Origin: Pseudomonas syringae KCTC 12500
GTDB lineage: Bacteria; Pseudomonadota; Gammaproteobacteria; Pseudomonadales; Pseudomonadaceae
Assembly: GCF_000507185.2 (NCBI RefSeq)
Contig: NZ_AYTM02000002.1
Location: 5,801,501 to 5,865,500, forward strand
DNA: 64,000 bases
Direction: 5' to 3'
Positions within the stretch are counted from its first letter, which is position 1. Every line of letters begins with the position of its first letter. Both the position numbers and the translations under genes were made by a program. Shown here one piece after another: positions 32,000 to 39,767 of the stretch. Under the pieces are notes generated by a model. The model saw only the letters and a program-made list of their open reading frames with translations, was not told where the DNA came from and made no database searches.

Positions 32000-32272
32000 T
32001 TAAACCCGGCCAAATTTTTTCGTCTTGGGATCGAGATAATTTTGACCGGATCGAGTTATCTGGATAACCCAATCCCTAGAAACTAAAAGAAGGCCTGAAT
32101 CAACACAGCGGTTTGCCAGATAGAAAAACTCAGCTTCCTCTAGGGGTCTCGTAATATTTCCACTGGATGATCTCCACTTTTCAAGAAGATCATCAAGATG
32201 AATCCCGCTAGAAGCAGCGTAACTCGGGAGCAGGTCCAATAAATGCTTAATCCTAAGTGAATCGGGTTTCAT
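32000..32272 (-). CDS. Small hypothetical protein in the prophage relic
   Basis: 90 aa from MKPDSLRIKHLLDLLPSYAA, with a strong GGAAGGGAG ribosome site. ANRCVDSGLLLVSRDWVIQI and TRSGQNYL resemble a winged-helix fold. Intact although flanked by broken phage pieces; possibly a surviving cargo gene. Confidence 0.6.
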   Translation of the reverse strand: MKPDSLRIKHLLDLLPSYAASSGIHLDDLLEKWRSSSGNITRPLEEAEFFYLANRCVDSGLLLVSRDWVIQITRSGQNYLDPKTKKFGRV

Positions 32273-32382
32273 GTGAATCTCCCTTCCAAACCTCGGAAAG
32301 GATTTATTAACACACACCGGAGCAATATCAAAGCGCCATCATACGTAAAAGACGCTAAGCCGACTGTTGCACAGGGAAAACA

Positions 32383-32497
32383 GGTACGAATAAGGCCCTC
32401 GCTGAACTTGGTAACCAGACGTCCCGAGGGATCTGAGTAAATCGCAGGCATGGAAAAGCCAAGCCGTGAGACTGGGCTTGGGCGATCGATACATCAA
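32383..32497. repeat. Degenerate copy of prophage segment 4161-4275
   Basis: Shares AGGCCCTC, CTGAACTTG, GAGTAAATCGCAGGCAT, GGCTTGGG and CGATACATCA in the same order with the region around the terminator at 4228-4255. By eye about three quarters of the bases agree. Marks an old prophage of the same type. Confidence 0.75.
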
Positions 32498-32541
32498 TTG
32501 CGCGGGCCGTAGACCTCATCCTGACTTGTGGTGCTTTCCAT
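32498..32541 (-). pseudogene. Fragment of the gene at 27275-27487
   Basis: From the ATG at 32541 it reads MESTTSQDEVYGPRN, against MECTTTAYEVYGPRN in the prophage gene, then similarity ends. It lies directly after the copy of 4161-4275, so the relic has lost about 23 kb between them or was rearranged. Confidence 0.65.
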
Positions 32542-32681
32542 GACCTCGCCAAAATCTGTCTGTCCATGCAGACATCGAGAATCACTCACCATCAGCATCG
32601 ACCACGCTGAATATTGACCGATCCCCCCTCCCAGAGACCTGCATACCCTTAGGGCAATCATGAGCGTGACTAATGATTTAT

Positions 32682-32694
32682 TGAAATCAATTCG
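32682..32694. promoter_or_regulatory. Possible MetR site upstream of mesX
   Basis: TGAAATCAATTCG matches TGAA-N5-TTCA, the MetR consensus I know, at seven of eight positions. About 155 bp before mesX. Consistent with a methionine-biosynthesis gene but only one site is seen. Confidence 0.4.
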
Positions 32695-32796
32695 TTTTTG
32701 TTCATGTAGGCAACCGACCTAAAATCCCTACAGCTCTTCACCCTCAGCAGAATAACGGCTGCTGATCGAAGACACAGACATCAGTCAACGCTAAAA

Positions 32797-32826
32797 GGGG
32801 CAAGACGCCTATCCGGGCGTTGCCTC
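32797..32826 (+). promoter_or_regulatory. Leader hairpin and possible leader peptide before mesX
   Basis: GGGGCAA pairs with TTGCCTC and CGCC with GGCG across a 2-nt bulge. Directly after it, AAGGAAGG precedes an ATG at 32837 that opens an 18-codon frame overlapping the mesX start, while mesX itself (ATG 32850) is 14 bp from that ribosome site. A translational control element is possible. Confidence 0.4.
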
Positions 32827-32849
32827 GTAAGGAAGGATGCCAAGCCTAG

Positions 32850-33833
32850 ATGAAAAAAGAATTCACATTTTCTATCAAGTGTACTTGTTTTGATGAGAAT
32901 TACTCACCCTCAGACACTACCCGAGTCACGACTAATTTTGCGAACCTGGCCAGGGGAAAAAGTCGCCGAGAGAATTTACGTAATACCTTGAAGATGATCG
33001 ACAATCGCTTCAATGCCCTGGCGCACTGGGACAACCCTAAAGGCGATCGTTATACGCTGGCGCTGAACATTGTCTCTGCGGAAATGAATATCGATGCTGA
33101 AGGTGATCACTCTGCTATTCCGTTAATTGAGGTTTTGAAGACAACGATCATTGACCGAAAAACCAATACGCATATTAACGGAATGGTAGGAAATAACTTC
33201 TCTTCCTACGTGCGAGACTATGATTTCAGCGTGAGATTACCAGAGCACAAAAAAAACCAGTCCGGGCTCAGCACGCCAGAAGATTTCGGAGATCTGCACG
33301 GAAAGCTCTACAGAAGCTTTGTCAATTCAACCAGCTACAAAGCGCATTTTGACAAACCGCCTGTTATCTGCCTGAGTGTATCGAGCGCCAGGACCTACCA
33401 CCGGACCGAGAATCAGCATCCTGTTTTAGGGTATGAATACCAGCAGGATGAATACTCGTTGACGGATGAATATTTCATGAAAATGGGCTTAAAGGTTCGC
33501 TATTTCATGCCCCCGAACAGCGTTGCGCCTCTGGCGTTTTATTTCTCGGACGATTTGCTGGGTGACTACACCAATCTGGAGCTTATTAGCACCATCAGCA
33601 CGATGGACACCTTCCAGAAAATTTATCGCCCTGAGATCTATAACGCAAATTCAACGGCAGGAAAAATCTATCAGCCTAGCTTGAAAAATAACGATTACTC
33701 GTTGACCCGCATTGTGTACGACCGCGAGGAGCGAAGTCAGCTGGCTATAAAGCAAGGGAAATTTGTTGAAGAGCACTTTATCAAACCCTATCAGCCCCTT
33801 CTGGATCAGTGGTCCACAAGCTGCATTCTTTGA
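32850..33833 (+). CDS. mesX: MesX (DUF1852), oxygen-dependent partner of MesD
   Basis: 327 aa, starting MKKEFTFSIKCTCFDENYSP. TTNFANLARGKSRRENLRNT, MIDNRFNALAHWDNPKGDRY and the C-terminal LDQWSTS are typical of DUF1852. Family knowledge: DUF1852 (MesX) is required with MesD for a folate-independent methionine synthase that depends on oxygen. It is 27 bp upstream of mesD on the same strand. The exact chemistry and methyl donor are not settled. Confidence 0.88.
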   Translation: MKKEFTFSIKCTCFDENYSPSDTTRVTTNFANLARGKSRRENLRNTLKMIDNRFNALAHWDNPKGDRYTLALNIVSAEMNIDAEGDHSAIPLIEVLKTTIIDRKTNTHINGMVGNNFSSYVRDYDFSVRLPEHKKNQSGLSTPEDFGDLHGKLYRSFVNSTSYKAHFDKPPVICLSVSSARTYHRTENQHPVLGYEYQQDEYSLTDEYFMKMGLKVRYFMPPNSVAPLAFYFSDDLLGDYTNLELISTISTMDTFQKIYRPEIYNANSTAGKIYQPSLKNNDYSLTRIVYDREERSQLAIKQGKFVEEHFIKPYQPLLDQWSTSCIL

Positions 33834-33860
33834 TCATTTAAAAACCAAGGTTGATTTTTC

Positions 33861-34892
33861 ATGAAAAAACTTTTGCCCACCTCCACTGCTGGCAGCTTGC
33901 CTAAACCGTCCTGGCTTGCACAACCTGAGACGCTCTGGTCACCGTGGAAATTGCAAGGGGAAGAACGGGTTGAAGGTAAGCAGGATGCGTTACGTTTGTC
34001 GCTGCAAGAACAACAACTGGCCAATATTGATATCGTCAGCGACGGTGAACAAACGCGCCAGCATTTTGTAACTACATTTATTGAGCATCTCGATGGCGTC
34101 GATTTTGAACAGCGCGAGACCGTTAGAATTCGAGACCGCTATGATGCGAGCGTGCCAACGGTGGTGGGTGCTGTCGCTCGCCGAAAACCAGTTTTTGTTG
34201 AAGACGCAAGATTTCTACGCCAGCAAACCAGGCAGCCTATCAAGTGGGCCTTGCCCGGACCAATGACGATGATTGACACCCTCTACGATGCTCATTATAA
34301 AAATCGTGAAAAACTGGCTTGGGAATTTGCCAAAATCCTCAACCAGGAGGCCAAAGAGCTAGAGGCTGCCGGGGTTGATATTATTCAGTTTGATGAGCCT
34401 GCATTCAATGTGTTTTTTGATGAAGTGAATGACTGGGGCGTCGCCACCTTGGAAAGGGCAGTTGAAGGGCTTACATGTGAAACGGCCGTGCATATTTGCT
34501 ATGGCTACGGCATCAAGGCGAATACCGACTGGAAAAAAACGCTGGGCTCCGAATGGCGACAGTACGAAGAGGCCTTTCCCAGGCTGCAAAACTCCAGTAT
34601 CGACATCATCTCGTTGGAATGTCACAACTCGCACGTCCCTATGGATCTGCTTGAACTCATTCGAGGCAAGAAAGTGATGGTAGGAGCCATTGATGTGGCA
34701 AGCCATGCCATTGAAACGCCTGAGCAAGTCGCCAACACGCTAAGGAAAGCGCTTAAATTCGTCGACGCCGACAAACTCTATCCCTGCACCAACTGCGGAA
34801 TGGCCCCTCTCCCTCGTCATGTCGCCAGCGGCAAGCTGCGCGCGTTAAGTGCAGGGGCAGACATCGTCCGCAAAGAACTCTTGAGCCAGTGA
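33861..34892 (+). CDS. mesD: MesD, core-MetE-type methionine synthase
   Basis: 343 aa, about half the length of MetE, matching its C-terminal catalytic barrel. GSLPKPSWL at the start, GPMTMIDTLYD, VDIIQFDEPAF, and zinc ligands in HICYGYG and CTNCGMAPLP near the end. No N-terminal folate domain, so methyltetrahydrofolate is unlikely as donor. Paired with mesX. A terminator follows. Confidence 0.88.
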   Translation: MKKLLPTSTAGSLPKPSWLAQPETLWSPWKLQGEERVEGKQDALRLSLQEQQLANIDIVSDGEQTRQHFVTTFIEHLDGVDFEQRETVRIRDRYDASVPTVVGAVARRKPVFVEDARFLRQQTRQPIKWALPGPMTMIDTLYDAHYKNREKLAWEFAKILNQEAKELEAAGVDIIQFDEPAFNVFFDEVNDWGVATLERAVEGLTCETAVHICYGYGIKANTDWKKTLGSEWRQYEEAFPRLQNSSIDIISLECHNSHVPMDLLELIRGKKVMVGAIDVASHAIETPEQVANTLRKALKFVDADKLYPCTNCGMAPLPRHVASGKLRALSAGADIVRKELLSQ

Positions 34893-34943
34893 TCGGCTAC
34901 GTACGCAAGTCAGTAGGCGATACTCAGGCCTGGCTTGCACAAA

Positions 34944-34969
34944 AAAGCCCGGCGCTGAAGCCGGGCTTT
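34944..34969 (+). terminator. Terminator after mesD
   Basis: Perfect 10-bp stem AAAGCCCGGC / GCCGGGCTTT with a 6-nt loop. A and T flanks on both sides allow bidirectional function with the convergent gene at 35051. Confidence 0.85.
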
Positions 34970-35050
34970 CTGATCATCTATTCCTTATGCAGAACACGCA
35001 TGGCCAACGCTTCGCTGGTCGCTTGCACCCTGCCCTTCACAGCTACCGCC

Positions 35051-35797
35051 TCATTTTCCAGACACGGGCACATCAAAATCGACATCAAACGCCTGATAAA
35101 ATGCTTTATCGGTTTCGGCGACGATCCAGACAAGAAGAATGACATGATGCCCGTGCTTACCTTTAGGTAGTCTTGCTGTTGTAATGACTTTCGGCTGAAG
35201 CTCATCACGGTGCTGATCGAAAGGACTCCAATCCAAGATATCGCTCCACATCAACCCGTCCTGACCGTCCGCTGTGAAGTGCTTATCAGTGACATGGTTC
35301 TTTTCCTTGAAAGACTCCCGGGTAATACGCTTGCTATCGTCCCAGCCTTCCTTGGTAATAAACCATCGATATCCGCGTGTCACATGCTTGGCGGGATAAT
35401 TCCACGTTACTGTAAATTCTTCCCCGCCGTTCACAGGCTTTCGGGGCCAGCCGGTGGATTCCGTTGTCGGTTTCAGGATTTTTATTTCTTCAACGATCTC
35501 ACTATCCGTGTAATTCAAGCGTTTCCGCCGATCACCTTGCCCTCCACACAGTATGAGCCCGTCTTGTGGCGGGTCAGCCAGCGGCGGCGCCGACGGAAGC
35601 GGATCGAGATTAATAGGCTCATCGATGCCAGGGAAGTCGTGTGCAAGACCAAATGTCGGGTCTGGAAAGTTTTTGCCTCCTTCCATAGCGACCACCTCCC
35701 ATTCCAGCAACAGCCCTTGCGATATAGCATAAGAACCACGGGACTCAGGGTCGATTACCATACCGTGTTTGGGTCGCGCGTCAGCAGATTCACTCAT
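35051..35797 (-). CDS. AA10-type lytic polysaccharide monooxygenase-like protein without signal peptide
   Basis: 248 aa from MSESADARPKHGMVIDPESR, ribosome site GAGGACAGGGAC. HGMVIDPESRG matches the HGxxxxPxSR start of AA10/chitin-binding proteins; EEFTVTWNYPAKHVTRGYRW, FITKEGWD, GHHVILLVWIVAETDKAFYQ and FDVDFDV fit the rest. The copper histidine brace needs an N-terminal His, but here His11 follows ten residues and no signal sequence. Comparable leaderless forms exist in pseudomonads as I recall. Export and oxidase activity are uncertain. Confidence 0.75.
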   Translation of the reverse strand: MSESADARPKHGMVIDPESRGSYAISQGLLLEWEVVAMEGGKNFPDPTFGLAHDFPGIDEPINLDPLPSAPPLADPPQDGLILCGGQGDRRKRLNYTDSEIVEEIKILKPTTESTGWPRKPVNGGEEFTVTWNYPAKHVTRGYRWFITKEGWDDSKRITRESFKEKNHVTDKHFTADGQDGLMWSDILDWSPFDQHRDELQPKVITTARLPKGKHGHHVILLVWIVAETDKAFYQAFDVDFDVPVSGK

Positions 35798-35976
35798 GTC
35801 CCTGTCCTCAATTATTAAATCAGGCATACCTTGCCTGTTACCCAATTGAAGACCTGCTTTCATGAACGGAATAGCTAGCAGTTCAGCGAGTAGATTTTTC
35901 CATAAAACCCTGAAACAAGGGTGCGGGAAGCTAGACAAGCCAGCCCGCTCTCCACTCCATACTCGGCATTAGCGTT

Positions 35977-36363
35977 TCAGAGCATCACGTTAATGCGAAA
36001 GACATTCTGCTCGGGGTCCAGCAGCACGGCCTGATACCAGTTGTAATAGGTCAGGTACGGATCCTTGACCAGTATTGCGCCCTGCGCCACCGCCAGCGGC
36101 ACCAGTCGGTCCACCTCGGCTTGGTCGGACACGTCGATGTTGAGCAAGAACCTGCACCCCTTGCTGCCTGCAAACGCTTCCAGGCCAAGCAACTCGTAAG
36201 CATCCAGCGCGTTGAAACCAATGCAGGACTTGCCTGTGTCCAGTCCACGAAAGATCGGCGACCTGATGGCCTCGATTTCGCGAAAGCCGAACAGGTTCGA
36301 GTAAAACGTGCTCAGGCGGACGATGTCCTGCGCGAACACGTTGACGTAAGACAATGAGTTCAT
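35977..36363 (-). CDS. Glyoxalase/VOC family protein
   Basis: 128 aa from MNSLSYVNVFAQDIVRLSTF. FYSNLFGFREIEAI, GFNALDAYELLGL and LDPEQNVFRINVML give the beta-alpha-beta pattern of the vicinal oxygen chelate fold. One bp from the end of the oxygenase gene, so the two form an operon. Substrate unknown. Confidence 0.8.
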   Translation of the reverse strand: MNSLSYVNVFAQDIVRLSTFYSNLFGFREIEAIRSPIFRGLDTGKSCIGFNALDAYELLGLEAFAGSKGCRFLLNIDVSDQAEVDRLVPLAVAQGAILVKDPYLTYYNWYQAVLLDPEQNVFRINVML

Positions 36364-36364
36364 A

Positions 36365-37378
36365 TCAGGCCACCTTGCTGCCGCCAAAAGTGGTCTGCTT
36401 GACGAACTTGGACAGCAAATGATCGCCTGATGTCACCGGCGCATGCCGAGGTGTGGCGCCAGGTTGCAGGCAGCCTGGCAGGCATTGAATCAACGTGTCG
36501 TAGTTGGGTTGGTGGAAAAACACCAGAGACTGTCGACGATTGTCCTGCTCGCTGGTCATCGGCGGGTTAACCACTCGATGCAGCGTGGAAATCCACTGGT
36601 CGTTGGTCCACTGCATCATCAGATCGCCAATGTTGACCACAAAACCATTTTCGACATACGGCACATCGACCCACTCACCTTGACGATTACGTACTTGCAA
36701 GCCGCCCAGCGCGTTATCAGGGCGCACTATCGTCAGACTGCCGTAGTCGGTATGCGCACTGGCGCGTAACTGGCCAGCCTCGACTTCGGTCTTGATGTCC
36801 GGATAACTCAGGCTGCGGAACATGCTGATATGCCGGTCGATCTTGTCATTGAAAAAACACTCATCCAGTTCCAATGCCAGGGCAAACAGGCGCATCAACG
36901 ATTGAGCCAACTCGCTCATGGCATCGAAATAGGCCTGATAAGTCTCCTTGAATCCGGGCAGCAGGTTTTGCGCAGGCCAGACATTCGGTGCGAAGTGCGA
37001 GCCGGCCTGAGCATTGTGATAATAATCTTCATCCGGCACATCGCTCGGCCCGATGGAGAAAGACTCCTTGAGATCTCCCGGCGCACTCTCCTCCAGAGAA
37101 TAGGAAAGGCTCTCCTCGGCCACCGCACTGTAACCCCGCACCATCTCCGGGCTGGGCCGATCTACCTTGCGCTTTTCCGCCAGCGGCAAATCAAAGAATT
37201 GGCGGGTCAAACGCGAGACCCTGTCGATAAGCTCTCCGGGAATCTGGTGCTCGGTGATGACCAGAAACCCGATGTCCCTGCATGCCTGATTGACTGCCTT
37301 GGCTACGGCAGCCTTGCCGTCCGGGTCTTCTGAAAAATAAGGGGCCAGGTTGATAATGGGCACATAGTGCAGAGTCAT
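36365..37378 (-). CDS. 2-oxoglutarate/Fe(II) oxygenase, isopenicillin N synthase family
   Basis: 337 aa from MTLHYVPIINLAPYFSEDPD. Non-haem DIOX N domain, then HTDYGSLTIV (His, Asp), LHRVVNPP (second His) and the RQSLVFFHQP segment with the Arg-x-Ser that binds 2-oxoglutarate. Operon with the VOC protein. Members act on small acids, hormones or secondary metabolites; the substrate here is unknown. Confidence 0.85.
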   Translation of the reverse strand: MTLHYVPIINLAPYFSEDPDGKAAVAKAVNQACRDIGFLVITEHQIPGELIDRVSRLTRQFFDLPLAEKRKVDRPSPEMVRGYSAVAEESLSYSLEESAPGDLKESFSIGPSDVPDEDYYHNAQAGSHFAPNVWPAQNLLPGFKETYQAYFDAMSELAQSLMRLFALALELDECFFNDKIDRHISMFRSLSYPDIKTEVEAGQLRASAHTDYGSLTIVRPDNALGGLQVRNRQGEWVDVPYVENGFVVNIGDLMMQWTNDQWISTLHRVVNPPMTSEQDNRRQSLVFFHQPNYDTLIQCLPGCLQPGATPRHAPVTSGDHLLSKFVKQTTFGGSKVA

Positions 37379-37605
37379 ACGGCTGTTTCCTCTCGCTGAC
37401 ACGCTGCCGAAAAGGCTCACCTACAAGGGTGAAGGTCAGCGAGGCAAGAGCAGAAAGCATGCCACTGGAAGAATTCATCGTTCATACAAGCAGTTAGCTG
37501 TTTCGACGGTTAAAGCCGGATCAAATGGTCTGAAACAGAACGCATGGTTTGAATGCACAGGTATGAAAAAACGGGCCAGAATTGCGCACATTCGACCCGC
37601 TGTTT

Positions 37606-38244
37606 TCAGGCGCTTGCAAAACGCTCGATGACGTCGGCGGTCGTCGTTACTTCGCCGAACTCATAGGCAATCGTCGTCAGCGATATGCGCTGAACCTCCT
37701 CGGCTGAAACAGCGCCGAACCCGACGTCCGGGTAGTCCATCGCAGCATTCGCGTCACTCAGGGCGATGACTTTGTACTCACGATGCACGCCGTCCCTGAT
37801 CGTGGTTTCACAACACACATTGGTGACCGTACCACAGACGATGATCGTGTCGACATCCCGCGCACGCAGCACGGTGTCCAGGTCCGTGTTATGAAAGCCG
37901 CTGTAAAACAGCTTGTCGACAATCACGTCACCCGACCTGGGCGCGAGTGCTTCGATGACCTCAACGTCCGGATCATGCCGTGCCAGTATCTGCTCCACAT
38001 TCGGATAAAGATCGCGCATGCGCCCGGTATCAGAACCATCGCCGCGCACGATATGGCGAAGATAAACCACCGGCACCTGCGCAGCCCGTGCGGTTTGCAG
38101 CAGCTTCTGGATAGGCTGGATGATGTCCGCAGTACTTTTTACGTACAACGCCCCGCTGGGCTCACAAAATACCTTTTGCATGTCTACAACGATGACCGCC
38201 GTTCTGCGCGGATCGATCGGCCAGCGGACAAGGGGTTTGCTCAT
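37606..38244 (-). CDS. Isochorismatase-family cysteine hydrolase
   Basis: 212 aa from MSKPLVRWPIDPRRTAVIVV. Catalytic triad visible: Asp in VVDMQKVF, Lys in DKLFYSGF, Cys in TNVCCETT. Closest in style to biuret or peroxyureidoacrylate amidohydrolases such as RutB. Likely a small-amide hydrolase. It may share expression with the oxygenase operon 227 bp downstream. Confidence 0.8.
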   Translation of the reverse strand: MSKPLVRWPIDPRRTAVIVVDMQKVFCEPSGALYVKSTADIIQPIQKLLQTARAAQVPVVYLRHIVRGDGSDTGRMRDLYPNVEQILARHDPDVEVIEALAPRSGDVIVDKLFYSGFHNTDLDTVLRARDVDTIIVCGTVTNVCCETTIRDGVHREYKVIALSDANAAMDYPDVGFGAVSAEEVQRISLTTIAYEFGEVTTTADVIERFASA

Positions 38245-38423
38245 GGGACTTACCTCGATTGAGCCTGACAGGATAGGTAGTCTTGCCAAGCAATAATCGT
38301 GCTGTAGGTCTCCATAGCATCAGCAGGGAAGGACTGTGCACTGTTCACGCGGCATTACAACGTATGTGCCTCATGCGCCTGAACTGCCGTCCTAAACGCA
38401 TCGAAAATACAAGGAACGTTGTT

Positions 38424-38801
38424 ATGAAGCCGAGTTTCGTAGAGCAAAAACCGTCAGGCAGGTTTCATCTGAAAACCCATGCCATGCTACTGCTGGCACT
38501 TGCCTTGACGGGGTGCGGAACGATCAACACTACGTTTAGACCCGATTCCGTCGCAGGTGAAAAGCTTACTGACTGGAAATCAAATTGCTCCTCCATTCCG
38601 CGCGTTTACAGCGGGGTCATGCTCGATTTCTGTGAACTGAACGCCGAGCCCAGACAGAGTAGCGCTTATCAGAAGACCAATGCGCCTGAGTGGGTTTTAC
38701 TGGACATGGGCTTATCAGGCATCGTAGATACATTGCTCCTGCCTTACACGATTTATCAGCAAAACCAATACGGCTATATCAACGCAAGCCGTTTTAAATA
38801 G
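38424..38801 (+). CDS. YceK/YidQ family lipoprotein
   Basis: 125 aa from MKPSFVEQKPSGRF (AAGGAA upstream). Lipobox LALTGC, then GTINTTF; CSSIPRVYSGVMLDFCEL and SGIVDTLLLPYTIYQQNQYG are conserved in the YceK/YidQ family. Outer-membrane or periplasmic lipoprotein, function unknown. Confidence 0.8.
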   Translation: MKPSFVEQKPSGRFHLKTHAMLLLALALTGCGTINTTFRPDSVAGEKLTDWKSNCSSIPRVYSGVMLDFCELNAEPRQSSAYQKTNAPEWVLLDMGLSGIVDTLLLPYTIYQQNQYGYINASRFK

Positions 38802-38837
38802 CGTCTGAACTCGGCTTTCGGAATCCCTCATTTTCTC

Positions 38838-38911
38838 GCGCCCGATAAAAACCACGCAGACGTTAATCTGCGGGACTTTTGAATGGTGGGAGCACAGTCG
38901 AGAATCGGGTC
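38838..38911. repeat. Degenerate duplicate of tRNA-Cys 3' end and terminator
   Basis: GCGCCCGATAAAAACC, GCAGACGTTAATCTGCGGG, TTGAATGGTGGGAGC and AGAATCGGGTC line up with 39445-39518, which holds the terminator and 3' part of tRNA-Cys. The two copies flank the phage fragment at 38954-39304, the layout of a decayed att duplication. Confidence 0.7.
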
Positions 38912-38953
38912 TGCCGAAACACGTCCATTTCGCAAAAAGCATCAGACGAAAGA

Positions 38954-39304
38954 TCAGGAAAGCTTGAAGGCCTTCAGCGCCTGCTTGGCGTTGGCTATCA
39001 GGTCAGGCGTCATTGGCCTGCCTTGCCTGTCCAGAAGAACCGGGGTGCATGCGCATCGACAGCGCACCCGATTATCTCCCTCTGCCCACCAATCGAGCAT
39101 CTGCTGCCCCGTGAACAACTCGCCATGTCGTTCGATATGCTGCTCCCGACTGGTGGGCGTCAGCGCGGACAGATGCATGAATTTCACCGGCATCCCGAGA
39201 CGCTCCGAATCGGCGATGTCGTTCTGCAACTTGCGAATCCGCATTTCATGAAGTTCGGAATCAGAAATTCTACCGACCAAGGCTGAACCCTCGTTAAGAC
39301 ACAC
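38954..39304 (-). pseudogene. Fragment of a phage head morphogenesis protein
   Basis: 116 aa. ERHGELFTGQQMLDWWAEGD and NRVRCRCACTPVLLDRQGRP match the C-terminal region of Mu F-like/portal-associated minor head proteins, which are several times longer. Only this end remains, between two tRNA-Cys-derived repeats. Remnant of an integrated element. Confidence 0.7.
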
Positions 39305-39452
39305 ATCAAATTAATAGACCACTCACGCCACTCACGCCAGCTTTCAAACGTGTATGAGTCAGTTCTTTTGCTTGCTAAACGTGGTGCCTATGAATGATTT
39401 CAGTGTCCCGGAGTTGTCCTGATCAGATGGAAAAATACAAATCTGCGCCCAA

Positions 39453-39483
39453 TAAAAAACCCCGCAGACGTTAATCTGCGGGG
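39453..39483 (-). terminator. Terminator of tRNA-Cys
   Basis: Perfect 9-bp stem CCCCGCAGA / TCTGCGGGG with a 6-nt loop, followed on the minus strand by TTTTTTATT. Eleven bases after the tRNA. Confidence 0.9.
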
Positions 39484-39493
39484 CTTTGAATAG

Positions 39494-39567
39494 TGGAGGC
39501 CGAGGTCGGAATCGAACCGGCGTAGGCGGATTTGCAATCCGCTGCATAACCATTTTGCTACTCGGCC
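39494..39567 (-). tRNA. tRNA-Cys (GCA)
   Basis: Minus strand GGCCGAGTAGC..., anticodon arm GCGGATTGCAAATCCGC with anticodon GCA, T arm CCGGTTCGATTCCG(A), acceptor closing with GGCC and encoded TCCA. 74 nt and complete. A duplicate of its 3' end lies at 38838-38911. Confidence 0.95.
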
Positions 39568-39767
39568 TCAAACGAAAGATGCTTCACTTGAACATCAAAC
39601 GTATTTTGATTTCGCGGGAAACCTGTATTTCTTTGGCTTCCAACCCATTGAATCTAAAGGGTTTTTTTCAATTCCTCGCTCAGGAATGGACGCAATTCTG
39701 TACTGGTTCGCATGCCATGTCAAGAACGAGGAGAAAATAATTCGCCCACGCTGTACCGATGCAACCG

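Noticed and set aside
31561..32067. 168-aa plus-strand open frame
   Set aside because: It runs antisense across the decayed copy of the coiled-coil phage gene.
32760..32849. SAM-II or SAH riboswitch before mesX
   Set aside because: GCTAAAAGGGG recalls the end of SAM-II, but the required pseudoknotted upstream stem is not present.
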